DNA from: Camillea tinctor
Taxonomy: Eukaryota; Ascomycota; Sordariomycetes; Xylariales; Xylariaceae
Assembly (NCBI GenBank): GCA_022578605.1
Contig: MU394063.1
Location: forward strand, 372,001-436,000
Length of the DNA stretch: 64,000 nucleotides
Reading direction: 5' to 3'
Within the stretch, counting starts at the first letter, position 1. Each line of letters starts with the position of its first letter. The notes beneath the pieces were generated by a model. That model saw nothing but the letters and a program-made list of their open reading frames with translations. It was not told the DNA's origin and made no database searches. The translations under genes and the position numbers were made by a program. Positions 21,908-34,903 of this stretch are shown in pieces.

Positions 21908-24808
21908 CTTGTTTGGCTTGGGTCGACGGTATTTGTTGTAAGAAGGTTGAGCAAGTTCTAATCACCTAATGTCTTGTCTATTTGCCTTTTTTTAGACTTT
22001 TTTTTAATCTTCACAATAGATCCAAGCTTAAGAAGGTTTTTTTTTTCCCTCGTCGGTGGAAGAGATTTTGTTTGCTTCCGAAAAGATGGTGTAGACGAGA
22101 GCTGAAGAAAAGGAGGGGGTGGACGGGCTGGTGTTGGTGTTGGTGGTGGTGGTGGTGCGAAAGTTGTAAGCGGGATGAGTGAGAAGAGAAGAAGAGAGAG
22201 GAGAGAGGTACGGTTGTGTCGGATACAGGAATGAGTTAAAGTGCAAAGCTGCATCCAAGGCACCCATTAGGCAGGACTTGTTGTAGTGAACAGGTCCGAG
22301 GTACATGAATCCAGTAGGCAATAAGCAGGCTGTGGCAGGCAATTGCCATGTACTTGTACCTTGGCGGGGCAAGAAATGGCAATCCGGATCTCGAAAGTGT
22401 AATTATGAGCTATGTACCAAGGTACTCACCTATTACCATATAGGACCTTCCAACAACCCTATCTATAGCCTACCTAACAGGAAAGAGCCGTAAGCTTTCC
22501 CGCAAACCTAAGTCGAGTATCGCTCTCTAACCTTATGTAGATATATGCAGTATCTAGAGGGAGGTGCATGTAAGTCAGAAAACTATTTAATTGGCAATCG
22601 CAGTCGTCTTGGGATACGTGCACGAGCTTAGCAGTAGCGTAGCCTGTATTGCAATGGATATGGACCTAATAAGTAAGCCTAGTAAGTTATAAGTGGTTGA
22701 TGGGTTGATGCCTTCTAGGACTCGTTATATGATGAAGACTAGGTTAGAACAGTAGATAGGTTGTCCGATAAGCGCCCCTCTCTCCTCCCCCCTCCCCCAT
22801 ACCCCCCTCCAATCTAGACCCCACACCTGACACCTCTTTACTAGGTTAGGTATATTATCGTCGCAACTCTAGTGACTCAAAACCCCCCTATCCTGCTCAT
22901 CCTTCTCGTTTTTTTCTTCTCTTATTTTTATACATCTTTTAAGTCACGCATAGGTTATAATAGATAGCAGGTTTATTAAATAACTACACTATGATATGTA
23001 CCTAAACGGACAGCGGTAGATATTCACGATGACAAGGGATGGGAAGTGTGAGGTCATGCTTCATGTCGGTTCCATAATTGTTGGAGCTCTTATCTAAAGC
23101 GCACGCCTAACGATAAGGTCGCAAGGATGTACTTGTAGGTACACGGGCAGGCGGGATCAAGGGTTGTCTTACAAGTGCCAGCTGGTGGGCACAAGCTGGT
23201 GGACACAGGCTGGCTGAGGTGCATACTAGCGGGGGTAGCAGCGGGGCAGAAGCGGGATGTCGATCAAGTACGTACCATACTTGTATCTTGTGCATCAATT
23301 CAATGGTTTTTTTGATTCTTCCTATCCAAACGCAAGCGGTTTACCATGTACGAACAAACAAAATAGTTAGTATCGTATGTACTAGGTTCGTTCTTTGGCA
23401 ACCTCCTGGCCACGTTCAGTTTATTCATTCGCTTTCTAATTTAGATGCACATTTGGGACACAAATCGAGCTCATCCCTTATTTCCAAGAGGGGCATTCTC
23501 CTGGATACAGGCCGATTTGTTGCTGGAGCCTTCATTTCTGTCTAGTATCTGTAGATGATCAGGTGTCTAATGGTTATGTGGGTTTATAAGTTAATATGCT
23601 AACAACAGGTCATTCAATATCTACCCACATACTTACCTAGGTACCTATATATGCATTTACTAGCAAGTACACTCAGATATGTATCCTAAATTATGGCATA
23701 AAAAACTACCTAGTAACTTGTAGCCAACTGCTCAGCTGATTCCTCCTGACATTCACGGTTGAAGGGCATAGCCTGTGGTGCACAGACATTACTAACCTTC
23801 TCAAATAGGTAAAGTGGCACTTAACGCGAAAGTAAAAAAGAAAAAGGAAAAAAAAAAAAACCTAGCACATACGCTAATTCGTTCTACTACGTAATGTCCA
23901 GGCTGCCAGGTTATCAAACTTGTGTTTCTACTTGTGTACCTACCTTTCTATTAGCTTGTGGCAATTCACTACTATGTAGATTAAAATGTATGTATGTACC
24001 TAGGTATTTAGCCAGTAGTGTACTACTATAGTGTAAGCGCCGGAAGTAAAAAAAAGAAATGGATCCTCCCCCCAAAGACCGACCCTAGCGTAAAGTTGGG
24101 AAAGCTTGTGATTCATCTGTTTGCATCATCGTTCTTATTACAAAACTAGGTCACCTTTTTTATTTATTTTTCTTCTCTCGCATAATGCATTGCTGCTCGC
24201 CCTGACTCTTAACTTCTTACCAACTACAACATTTTTTAACCACCCCCATACTTGAACCCCGTGGAAAGGTGACTCCATTTACTTCTTACCACCTTGTATT
24301 ATTCCTTATTGTGGCAAGTTCATGAATTAATATTTCTCTTTTTCCCGCCTATCCCCGTCTCCTGTCAACTCGCCTGTGTCCATTCACCCAGGTTTTCAAG
24401 AAAAGAAGTATTCTCCAAGAGAGAATAAGAGAGATTAAGAGAAATTCTCGTGCGCCACCATAAATCCACAAACAAACCTTTGATTATTAACTTTGTTTAT
24501 GCTTCTGCTTTGTTCTATACTGAACAAGGTCATTCTTTCTGAGACCGACTTCTTTTCTCTATAAAAACAAGAGGCTTCCTTCGCATCACCCTGAATCCTC
24601 CCCATGGAATTTACATCTTCCACCACGCAACCATCACTACAGTGTTTTCATACTAGAAATCAAACCGGATAACCACCACATCTTACCATCCTGCGATCCT
24701 GCGATCCTACGTCTTGACCTAGACCCGTACCTACACAACCAACAATCTATTTAAATCTACCAAATCTCCAACTTTGCGTAAATTGCGTAACTATCGACGA
24801 GAGCCAAC
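21908..24808. other. Shared upstream region of divergent FHA and IFRD genes
   Basis: A 2.9-kb bidirectional intergenic region. It holds homopolymer and CT/GT-rich stretches near 22030-22170, two TACCTAGGTA palindromes (23634-23643 and 23997-24006), an imperfect repeat of AGCTGGTGG-type words at about 23178-23215, and a likely long pyrimidine-rich leader of the IFRD gene from about 24200. No gene is recognised. Confidence 0.55.
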
Positions 24809-26200
24809 ATGCACGATCTCCGGAAAAAGATCCTACTCGAGAGTGGCAAGACCATCTCCAAAAAAGGTCGCGCCTCGCGCTCGCAGTCTGCCCGCGCTTC
24901 TCCTGGCAGCTCTCCCGCTACCTCGCGCAATGCCTCACGCGCCCCTAGTCGATATGCTTCCGAAGAAGAGGATATAAGCGATTCGGATTATGATGAAAGC
25001 ATCGCCAGTTCTGTCCTTAACTCCGACGATGGCGAAGACGCCGTCTCCTTCACCTGGATCGACAGGCTGCACAGCCATATCGAAGACTTGGTTGATCGCA
25101 AGCGCAGCAGCACCCAAGGTCGAGAGTCTTCCTTGATATCCTATACGAATCTTCTTCGACATCACTATGCTGCCGAACATGTGGAAACCCGCTTTGGCGA
25201 GCTTATCCCCGCTCTCATGAGGAGTGTTCGCAGCAGCAGCAACATTGAAGAAACCCTTGCGGCCCTAAGAGCCCTGACCGTGACCATCCTCTCAACCCAG
25301 TCTGATACCGTTTATGGCCATGTTTACCCGACTCTGAAAGGTGTCTGCCACGACTCGGAAGAGTCTTCTATCAAGGTGGCAGCTATCGAGGCAATGTGCA
25401 TCGCTACTATGTGCGGAGGGGGATCGCTAACCGCAGCGGAAGAGTTGATGGAACTTCTCCTGGAAATTATCGAAAGCGACGGCCACAGCATCGAGGCTGG
25501 TGACAACGGACCCGTCGTTTGCGCTGCTCTAGCAGGTTGGGGATTTGTTGCGACCAACCTCGACGACTTGCATGAGCAAAGCGAAACGGCTCTAGAAGCA
25601 TTTACCGAACAACTCGACAGCATAGATGTGGATGTTCAGATTGCCGCCGGCAACAATATTGCCTTGATTTTCGAAGCCGCGCGGGAGTACGAGGAGGAGA
25701 CCGAGGAATCGTGGAACTTGCAGTATGATCATCATAGATTGGTCCAACGAATGTCGGCACTTGCTAGAGAATCGTCCAAGTCGGTATCCAAGAAGAACCG
25801 GAAGCAACTGCATTCAAGTTTCAACAGCATTGTCACGTCGCTCGAACATGGCAGGGGACCAGCATACTCGACTACGAAGCGAGTGGTTAACCCGCACACT
25901 GGCGGAAAGAAGACGGATATTAGTCGGGGTGAGGACGTGGAGTTCGGCTACCGAGAGAAGATTCGCATTCACAACCTTAGCATGGTCATTGATTCCTGGT
26001 CCTTGTCCGCGCGGCTCGAGATGATCAAACCTATTATCGGTGGAGGCCTCGCCACCCATTACATGGAGAATCCTGCCATCAAAGAGCTACTCAGCACCGC
26101 TCACGTCGAATTGGTGCAGACTCCCCGGGAAAAACGTAGCAATGCATCCAAGAAGAGTTATAAGAGACCCATCAGAGGCTACCATAACATGGATTCTTAA
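24809..26200 (+). CDS. Interferon-related developmental regulator (IFRD) family protein
   Basis: A 463-residue single-exon protein. It begins with a basic, serine-rich segment (residues 1-50, MHDLRKKILLESGKT) and an acidic patch (about 50-75, EEEDISDSDYDES). An armadillo-like helical IFRD domain follows at about 90-400, ending with the family's C-terminal block (GGGLATHYMENPAIKELL). Animal IFRD1/2 are transcriptional co-regulators, and IFRD2 is also a translation inhibitor that binds inactive ribosomes. Fungal members are little studied, so the role is inferred from the family only. The start is the first ATG in the frame, in a CCAACATGC context. A long pyrimidine-rich leader precedes it. Nothing suggests truncation. 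Confidence 0.88.
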   Translation: MHDLRKKILLESGKTISKKGRASRSQSARASPGSSPATSRNASRAPSRYASEEEDISDSDYDESIASSVLNSDDGEDAVSFTWIDRLHSHIEDLVDRKRSSTQGRESSLISYTNLLRHHYAAEHVETRFGELIPALMRSVRSSSNIEETLAALRALTVTILSTQSDTVYGHVYPTLKGVCHDSEESSIKVAAIEAMCIATMCGGGSLTAAEELMELLLEIIESDGHSIEAGDNGPVVCAALAGWGFVATNLDDLHEQSETALEAFTEQLDSIDVDVQIAAGNNIALIFEAAREYEEETEESWNLQYDHHRLVQRMSALARESSKSVSKKNRKQLHSSFNSIVTSLEHGRGPAYSTTKRVVNPHTGGKKTDISRGEDVEFGYREKIRIHNLSMVIDSWSLSARLEMIKPIIGGGLATHYMENPAIKELLSTAHVELVQTPREKRSNASKKSYKRPIRGYHNMDS

Positions 26201-26835
26201 CATCCTTCATCATGTAACCAAGCGCATTTGCATTTTATGCGATTATTCTTGCTTTCGATGAGCGCATTCAGTTTAACTCTCCCGTCGCCAGGTTGCTGTG
26301 ACACATGCACGTATGCGCGTGATAATGTCATAGAAAGGAGGGCGAGGAGATCAATGACAAGCGCAGGTATTGGCATAAGCACTGCAAAGGCTTTTTTTTG
26401 TCTTTTTCGGTTACATCTCTTATTGTCCGTACACTCACACACTACAGTGTCGATAGAATAGCATGCATAACATACACATCAGTCCTAAACTCAGGAAAGA
26501 GAAAACAGGCGGTCGATAGATATATATTTTATTTCTCATATAGTTGCTACTACTGGCTTATTCAAATTATCTATTACCCAACTTCATGTATTGAATCTGG
26601 TGCTGCGATCTTGATTTCGATGTGACATGTGATATTATGTAGAAGAGAGACGAGATTGTGCCTACCTACCTAGGTAGTATGTAGATATATGATGTCTCAT
26701 TTATGTACCTTCGCCTTCTTGGATTAAGGTACCCTACCTGCTTACCTGGGTATGTGACATGTCTGGTAGAAGAATACCTCGGCTGTTCGACAGTACATTG
26801 CGTTTTAGGGGGCAACACACTCACACACACACACA

Positions 26836-26870
<35 letters not shown>

Positions 26871-27723
26871 GACCGCCTGTGCGAGGTGATCAGTCGAATC
26901 AGATTCGGGTTATCCCGGTACGTGGGAGGATGGAGGGGGCCGGGAGGGTGAAGTGTAGGTGATACGGATGCTCGCTTAGGGCTGGAACCTAAGTGGACAT
27001 GTAGATGTAAGTACCGCGGGGGGAGGTGGTAGATAAACTGACGGAGGCGGAGTTCGGGGTTTTGAGGAGATTGGGGGTGTCGGGTTCTAAAAGGGGATGT
27101 AGTTTGGTTGACGTGTCCTTCAAGATGCAGTGGTTTCCTCCTTTTTCTTCTTTATGGGATTTTGAAGTTTTATCGTAAATCTAGAGGGCCTTTTCGGGAA
27201 GCTGGAATCATAAAAGGAATACGGAGATCTGGTAGCTTATTATATATACTACTTTGTGTACACAATGGTATTAGTATTCCGAGCCTATGGAGGCTTGATG
27301 TCTAACACCCTCGTATCTAGACCTGCTAATATATTTATGTAGATTGTAGTGGCCTTGAAAATGGAGGTCATACACTTACAGTCAAATTCGGCAATCTCGG
27401 GAAGTTATATAGGTTTCCTAGATTATAAGAAATATTCTATTTTGCAATACGATTCTACAGTAACTAAGTAAATCACGCCGGTATCCTAGCATTAACCTAG
27501 TTAAGTATACATACAGTCATTTTTCATTTCTAAACCTATTGTATGGGTCATATTTATACGCTTTAAGCATACCGCGAGAACGGGTATTTCCAAACTATCA
27601 ATAGTTCAGTATTGTAGTATTACTACGTAAATATCATGAAGGGGAAAAACTCCCATCATAGCTAAATGCTGAAAGAGGACCATATCACTCCAACTACATA
27701 GAATCCTACCTTGCAACCCATGC
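26201..27723. other. Intergenic region between IFRD and NmrA-like genes
   Basis: Both neighbouring genes end here (convergent). It contains a TACCTAGGTA palindrome at 26667-26676 and a CA/CT microsatellite at 26815-26866. No convincing coding sequence is present. Confidence 0.6.
26815..26866. repeat. (CA)n(CT)n compound microsatellite
   Basis: About twelve CA-type dinucleotides run directly into about fourteen CT/TC dinucleotides. Confidence 0.95.
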
Positions 27724-28840
27724 CTATTCCCAAGGAACCTTCACCTTCCCTTCAGTCATATCTCTGATACAACTCTCCAGTGTCGTCACCTTCACGTCGG
27801 GATACAGCTCTTTGACATCTAGGTATCCCAAGTATTTCGCATGCTCGGGAGTATTGTCTCCTCGAATGCCCTGGGTGTGCTTATACTGCGCCATCCCATA
27901 CTTTAGCATAGCAGGCTTGCCCTCGACGCTCTCCAGGAGCACAACCTGCCCCCCAGCAAAGGTCGCCTGCGCCTCATCGATATCCCTCTGGAGATCTTCC
28001 GCGGAAACCTATCGTACACCTCAAGTTAACTCTTCTCTCCACCCCCCCTCGCATAAGACATAACAATAAGCTTAAACACCCCCCAAAAGGGGGGAGGGAA
28101 CTGGGTTTATACGAAAAGACGGCAAAAATCGAAAGTCAAAGTATCGTACGTGCTCCCGCGGCACAGGCTCGCCCGCAATCCTCTCAATAGCGTCGAAAAC
28201 GTCGTTCTGGCACCACACCTCGCCGTAGGCCAGGACGGACTTGTTGAGCGTGCGCGGGTCCGCGATGATGCGCGCGGCGTAGCCCCCGATGTCGCGGTCA
28301 TCCGTGAGCGCCCAGGGCGCGCGGCCGTCGCTGATGATCTGGGTCGTGGAGATCAGGTCGTTGGCGCGGATCTTGCCCGACGGCAGGCTCACGACGGAGA
28401 GCTGGTACCACCAGCCCACGTCGATGACAGTGTAGGGGGCGTAGAGCCGCTTGATGTGGTCGAGCATGTCTTCTTTCTGGTTTCGGCGTTAGTTGGGCGA
28501 ATTCCCTCCTAGGGCGGTGGTAATGCTGGTGGGATATGTGCACACTGACCTTGTCCCGGATGTACATGACCCCCCGCGGCGGACAGCAGGGCCCGAAGAA
28601 ACTCGGCACGTAGCGGCCCGCGTCGGCCTCCTTCGAGGCGGTGATGAGGTTGATCTCTGGGGCGTACTGTATCAAAATCAAGGCAGATATCACCATGTCG
28701 ATGCCGATAAGGAGCTGCTTTATAGCGTCTAACGGCCCGCGAAGGTCGACCGGCTTGACGGCCACGCCGCGCTAGCTGAGCTCGACATACCCCTTCTTTC
28801 CTACCGACGCAGGACGCGCCAGAGCTATAGCCTCCTATGA
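27724..28840 (-). pseudogene. NmrA-like/isoflavone-reductase-like NAD(P)-binding protein, 5'-broken
   Basis: The product resembles fungal NmrA-like atypical short-chain dehydrogenases. Three exons are clear on the minus strand: 28765-28550, 28476-28150 and 28008-27724, with in-phase introns (donors GTCAGT and GTACGA). Family traits are GIDMVISAL, a YVPSFFGP block, VIDVGWWYQLS, and the tail LGYLDVKELYPD. The Rossmann start (GATGxxG) is missing. Upstream, the same frame still reads ALARPASVGKKGYVELS, which is what should precede VKPVDLRGP, but TAG stops lie at 28772-28774 and 28835-28837 and no ATG starts the frame. A functional gene would need an unseen upstream exon that bypasses these stops, so a decayed 5' end is more likely. 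Some expression from an internal ATG cannot be excluded. Confidence 0.65.
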
Positions 28841-29042
28841 ATTATTAGCGGCACGATTTATAAGCACACCTCTGGCTCCTCGGTCCTGTAGCAATTTTGT
28901 TCAGCGATGTTCATCCGACTCCATCACCACTTGACTAATTGAACGACGAATGATATTCAGACAATGTCTCCATCAAGTTATGAGGCCGCGAATAGTCTCA
29001 TTAGGGTATCTCTTGGTCTGGCCATGGTGGGTTGGTCATTTG

Positions 29043-29333
29043 TCAGCAGCGGTAGTTCTTGCGCCTGAACACGATGCTGACGGCGGTGATATATCGGCGT
29101 GTGGAAGTTCGTTCAGGAGCTTCACGATAGTAAAAAGAGAATGAGCAGTGCTTGGCCGCGGCGACTTTGTCTCGAATAGGTGAGGCGGTGGGCTGATAGA
29201 TGTCTAGTGCCCCCCTACTAAGCAATAGAGCTGGTACAACAGCCGCAAACAATACTACCACCCGGCAGTTATCAACATGGCCCTCGCGATCAGCTACGGC
29301 AAATGGAGTCCATAAAGAACCGCCTCAGGGGTT
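29043..29333 (-). pseudogene. Decayed ankyrin-repeat-like fragment
   Basis: The minus-strand frame open from about 29333 to 29043 reads SLWTPFAVADREGHVDNCR and then ALLLSRGALDIYQPTAS. The order WTPxxxAxxxGHxD, LLLSRGA, DIYQPTA matches the ankyrin consensus (GxTPLhxAxxxGHxxvvrlLLxxGADxx) with about one repeat recognisable and an irregular insertion. There is no start codon, and the frame closes on both sides without more repeats. I read this as a remnant of an ankyrin-repeat gene. The match is short and could be chance. Confidence 0.35.
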
Positions 29334-29659
29334 CACTATCCCGGGCTGGTCGAAACTCTCACATCTTGGTTTCCCCCCCTGGTTAGGACTAGACATGGCA
29401 CCGTGCCCGTCCGGATCTTTCAACTCCAGCCCCGACGCCATACAGTATCGCCGCACTATATCATGCTATACGTTACCTGGCCATAAATACATAGGGGTTA
29501 GGTAGGACAAGGGCATACATTCCCCTCCACGCAAGCATCTGCCAGATCCCTCGTAGCTAAAAAAATATCCCCCTTCATCTCTAACGACAGAGTATATATT
29601 ATCCCGTTTTTCTTTCACTCCACGGCAGGACCGGGATAGAGTATGCGGCAGATAGACGG

Positions 29660-29804
29660 GGGGGGGGGGGGGGGGGGGGGGGGGGTTTGGGGGGGCGGCG
29701 TGGGGGGGGGGGGGGGAAAGCAGGGGGCGCGGATGAAAGAACAAACACAGTATATATATTTAGAGGGANNNNNNNNNNGGCCCGCCCCCCCCCCCCCGCC
29801 CCCG

Positions 29805-29840
<36 letters not shown>

Positions 29841-29850
29841 CCCCCCCGCG
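29660..29850. other. G- and C-homopolymer tracts around a 10-N assembly gap
   Basis: A G-rich tract (about 29660-29715) and a C-rich tract (about 29781-29847) bracket ten N at 29769-29778. The segment between the G tract and the gap resembles a degraded copy of the sequence after the C tract. Confidence 0.95.
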
Positions 29851-31250
29851 GGGGCCCGCTCTTAGTCTTGGAGCCGTTAGTGTACCTAGGAGAAAGCTTG
29901 CAGCGCGGATGAATGAGCAACTCCTCTATCTCTATCTCTAGGTGGCATCCTTCCGGAATACCGTTACGGGGGGTCAAGGGGAGGGGAAAGGGTTATATGT
30001 GGAAAGGAGGCATTTGGATGAGCTCTTGGGGAAGGGTGCGGTATGGTATTAAGTTTCAAAAATTTAAATCTTGAAGGAGGATTGGAGAAGATATGCTTTT
30101 TAAAGGTTGTGATAAGGTGTAGAAGCTATATGTAGGAAGTTGTGGTAGTTGGTATGGGGAAAGGTTCTACATAAGAGATATCGACTACATATGTAGCATT
30201 TATTACAATAAAAGCTTGAAACAGGAGGCCTATATACCTAGCCATGCAACGAGGCGACACCATTTAGTTTAGTAATTCACAAAGATCTACGGTCATTGTC
30301 CTCTATACATGCCGTTTAAAATGCAATTGTGTATTTAGTCAGATACGTGGTGTAGTCTATAAATTATGTAGGTAGAAAATTATCCCTACTTGCGAGCGTC
30401 ATATTTAAATAATCTGGATAGGTAGGTAGGTTATATCGATGGTAATATCAGAATAAAACTGTCGCTAATCACATAGGCAGTCATAAACTATCCTTTGAAG
30501 TCTGAACTCCAAACAAGAACTAATGACTTTTGTCACCACACAATGGAAACCCACCAATTCTCTTAATTTGGGAGGACGGGATATTTAAGTATCACAATTT
30601 GTAGCCCTGTAATATGCTCTATTACCGTAGAGGGAAACGGGTCGGAGTGTAACTAGAGAATGAAAAAGAAGGATGGATGTCAGCCATAGTTGGTCCTCAC
30701 GAAGGTCAGGTACGGTCGTATATCAGCTGCTACCTAAGATCACGAAACAATACACAGAGCCTTGAGAAACATTCCGAGGCTGGCTTTGATAACCAACCGT
30801 CATAGAACTATCCAGACAAACTATAATCTACAAGTTAGCTACCTAGGTATGTAAACCAAATTCACATGTCAATATTCTCGTGCCAATGATAATTGGAGAA
30901 AAATGGCCAGTCGGGTCATCAGGAAGCTTCTGCTTTACGGCTCAACTGGTTATCTCCAAGCCAGTTCGTGTCAACAATTAAGAGTGAAGCACACTGAAAC
31001 TTAGAGCAATCTGCTTCACATGTTTTTTTTCCCGCATTCAGGTCCCCTACAGCCAATCGGGTGTTAATTGAGTAAATATGCTGACAATACCTAGATTATA
31101 AAAAATCGGAAGAAGCAGTTGGTTATTAGAAGACCAAGATCCACTGCTAGAGAACTTTCTCGCAAGACACTCAGGTCCCTACAAGCTTTTAATATAGGCG
31201 TATATTGATCAGTGGTGTATCCGTTATATGGTGATCTTAGATGCTGTGTC

Positions 31251-31252
<2 letters not shown>

Positions 31253-31281
<29 letters not shown>
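31253..31281. repeat. T29 homopolymer
   Basis: Twenty-nine consecutive T in gene-poor DNA. It could be the A-tail of a minus-strand retroposed copy, but no adjacent ORF or target-site duplication was seen. Confidence 0.9.
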
Positions 31282-34200
31282 GGAAGGTTGGGGATACAGG
31301 AGTGGTAGTTCATGTTGATACATGAAATCTGCTGAGGCATGCGAGATGTAAAAACCATATACTTAGGTATAAGTATATATATACATATCCGATATACTAA
31401 CACGCAGCTTGGGAAGAGCTATAACCTGGTGAATTCTTCCGGAATGTGGCTCCCGCCGATTAAATGTGAAATAATAGGACTAATGTGATAGCACTTCACG
31501 CGTGATGTTAGAATTGGGGTTCGTTAGATGTCTCTCATTTTATATAGTAACTCTTGTCTAAGCTTTATAAAGGTCTTTCAACTCAAGTTTTTTAGTGCTT
31601 ATATATTTTACGAAGTGCGTCAGACGGCTGTGAGACTGGGTGGGAGCTTGTGCGATGGGTGTGGAAATCCCAACACTCGGTCCGATGCAAACCGTCGAAA
31701 TTTAACTTAGTATGTGTGGCAGGATACATACTATGACTCGACGCCAGGATGTATCTTTTTCCCTGGGTCAGACTGGTTGGTTACATATCTACGCAGGTAC
31801 TATCGTGGTTGAGGGCCACCTGCTTGGACATGGCGTGGGGGGGAAAGGATTATGTAGCGGCAGCAGAAGCAAGAAAAGGGGCAGATCCGGGTATAGACCT
31901 ATCTAAAACATGGGGGTACTACACTACATATGTAGGCTATGTATGTAACCTACCTCTGTATGTACGTATGCGGCATGCAGGTTGTTGGGCGAGGTCTAAG
32001 ACACAACGGTGGCGAAAGGGGGTGATACGAGGCAAATGAAAACCACGAGATACGGGCATGAAGGTGAGACAAAGCCTGCTTCTCAAATGAAGAGTTCTTG
32101 ACAACTCGACGAGAATCGTTGGGTGAGATTTGGCTACCTACCCTAGCTGCCTAGGTCTCTTCTCTTACCCCCCAGAAGGTATGAGTATATTATTCGTACA
32201 TGTCACTTATAGTATTAGACTTGTTATAACATACCTAGGCTAGTATGTATACTTACACCCGAGATTTGGTCGCACATATTAATTCTTCCTGATATGAACC
32301 AACAAATCAAATGCAAACCAATTCTAGCATTCGTGACTTTGTTTTCTTTTATTTTTATATCATTTTATTTATGCGCTCAACTCAACTTATACGTTGTTGT
32401 CGTTGTCGTTGAAGTCTTTTCAGAAAGTTGCCTCCCCCCTCTTTATGATGATGGATTTATTGAAAAAGACCGGCCGGCCGATTCAAGTCCCCACAAGGAA
32501 GGGGGAAAAAGCCGAAGGAGAAAAAAGAGACAAAAACAGGGAGGGCGTGGGCAAACGGGGCGATCCGAGAGGTCGCCAATGCCCGTCCTCCGTGGCGGAT
32601 GGGCTAAGAAGAGGGGGCTGTGAACTTTGGAGGGCGGGTTCTGACTGGCGGGCTTTTATAGTAGTGGCATGTGTTATGTATGTAAGTGTTAGTATGTACC
32701 AAGGCACGTATGTTCGTAAGCACATGCACACCAGGTTTTATATGGGACAGGTTCAAGTGCATGCAGCTGAGAGTTACCATATGGGTTGATTGGTACCTAT
32801 TGATCAACTATACCAAACCTCATTTGTATTTAAATTTTTGGGGTCCTTTCTTTTTAGGTTTTATCGGTAAATTGATCATCGATGATGCACGTTCGAGTAT
32901 TTCCTTTCCTAATATAAAAAAATTGAGAGATGAGAGAGACTAGTGATATATGTAGGTAGTATTATTGATAAACTTGTTGAAAGTGGCACATCGGTTCCTT
33001 TTTTTATTATCACTTCGTCATTGGTAAACTTCCGAGTTATTAGACTACACTAACCTAGGTTAATAGGTATTGTAAATCTCCGGGGGATAAACGCTATAGC
33101 GTAAAATGTAACCTATTAACTTACACCAGATTCATGGTGGTCATAGGTCGGTAGTCGTAGACTAGGTAGGTTGAGTAGGTATTTGTTGTGCATCGCAAGA
33201 TCATGTACATATTATTCATGCCCAAATTGGGTCGGGGTACACCCTCTTCCGCAAGGGGAACAAGAAATAGAGTAGCCGTGCAGGTACCTAGGTACTATGT
33301 GAATAGTTTAAGCTACCCTGGGCTAGTTTGGTCTTCGTCACCGTGCCAAAAACGCTGGAGCCACCTGGCGAGACGGGCACCCATGCATCGTCACTTTAAA
33401 TGGAGATCATGTCAACAAATGATCTCGGAGGGGCAACATGAGGAAAACACAAAACACACGGGTGCTGCTACTCCCGCAACTCTAATCATCTATCTCTAAA
33501 TTAAGATCATTTTAATTTACGACTATTACTACTTACTTACTACTGAACTACGTACATACGTAGGGTTCTGTAGTGTGCAGAGTGTGGTGTAGATACCTAA
33601 ACGCCTAGCCGAGCTAAGAAAACTGATCACTGCACCAAGATCGGACAGGGTATGATCGATGTATGTACAATGATTACACAGGTACATCTCTACCTAGGTA
33701 GGTACACTACCTTGGGTGCCTACCTGCCTTGCACACATAGGTGGTGTACTTTGAACAATGTGTGCTATGCCCTGTATGGTACTTCGAGGTGGTTGGGCAG
33801 AGAGAATAGAACTTGAGCTAAAAAGGGACTAGTGACCGGGTAGGTAAGTACTTACATAGAAACAAGTTAATAAGGAAGTTGGAGAAGAAAAAAAGAGGAA
33901 AGGAAGGAGGAGGGGAGGGGAGGGGAGGCAAGCCATAAGGCAGGAAGACAAGAAGGAAGGACCTCAGGAACGGAACGAGCAAATGATTTGATTGATAGGC
34001 AGTGATAGGTTAAGTAGGTAGGTACTATGGATGTACGGAGTAGTAGGTTCTTAGGTAGACTGTTTTTAGTACTAGATATCATCTCATCTTTTTGATCAAT
34101 ATTAACTTGAACCCTTCTTACCTGAAGTCCTACATACACACACACTCAACTCACTATTACGCTTAACTCTTAATTGTGTGAATTGAAGTTTTGTCTCTTG

Positions 34201-34862
34201 CAAATCATCTCATCACATGCACCATCGTTCCTCATTACCTACTTCTTGCGGACGGTGCACGGAAGAAGGATCCATTCACCAGCATCATCCCGCATTCTGA
34301 TAATAGCAACATCCCATCAAGAATCCCTCATACTGCTGCCCGATTGGTCAAATCACTCACTGCAGGGCCAACGCATCAACGCCGGAACCCCCCCTCTCTC
34401 TTTCGCTTCCCTCCCCCAGAGTTGTTTTATTCGAAGTCGCAAAAGAGAAAAAGATAGGTTCAACTCATTTCTCGCCTATTATCTATCGTATTACCCGTTG
34501 AGAAATCCACACCAACTATTTCTTTCTTTCCTTTCTTTTTCTTTTTCTTTCCCTCCTCTGTCTGTCTTTCCTAGTCAGACAAGGTCATCGTGGGTTTTGG
34601 TTTGACTAGGTTCGATTGGGCGGACTCGGCCAGAGGAAATCGATTTACCTAAGGTACCTCAGCTACCTACCCTAAGGTACTTTACCATTCGACTTTCAAT
34701 CTGTATAATTATTATTCTCTCTTTTTTTTTCCGAAACGAGAGATACCTTTTACCTTGGACCGGTCGGTCGGTGTCTGGTGCCTCCTCTTACATTATCACA
34801 TTTTTGGTTGGAAAGCATCGGCTGTGTCTCGATCTTGCACCTCATTTATACCCCAAACACCT

Positions 34863-34903
34863 CCATCACCACCACCATCACCACCACCACCGCAACCACC
34901 ACT
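34863..34903. repeat. (CAC/CAT)n trinucleotide tract
   Basis: About twelve triplets, mostly CAC or CAT, lie in the putative leader of the following large gene. Confidence 0.85.
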
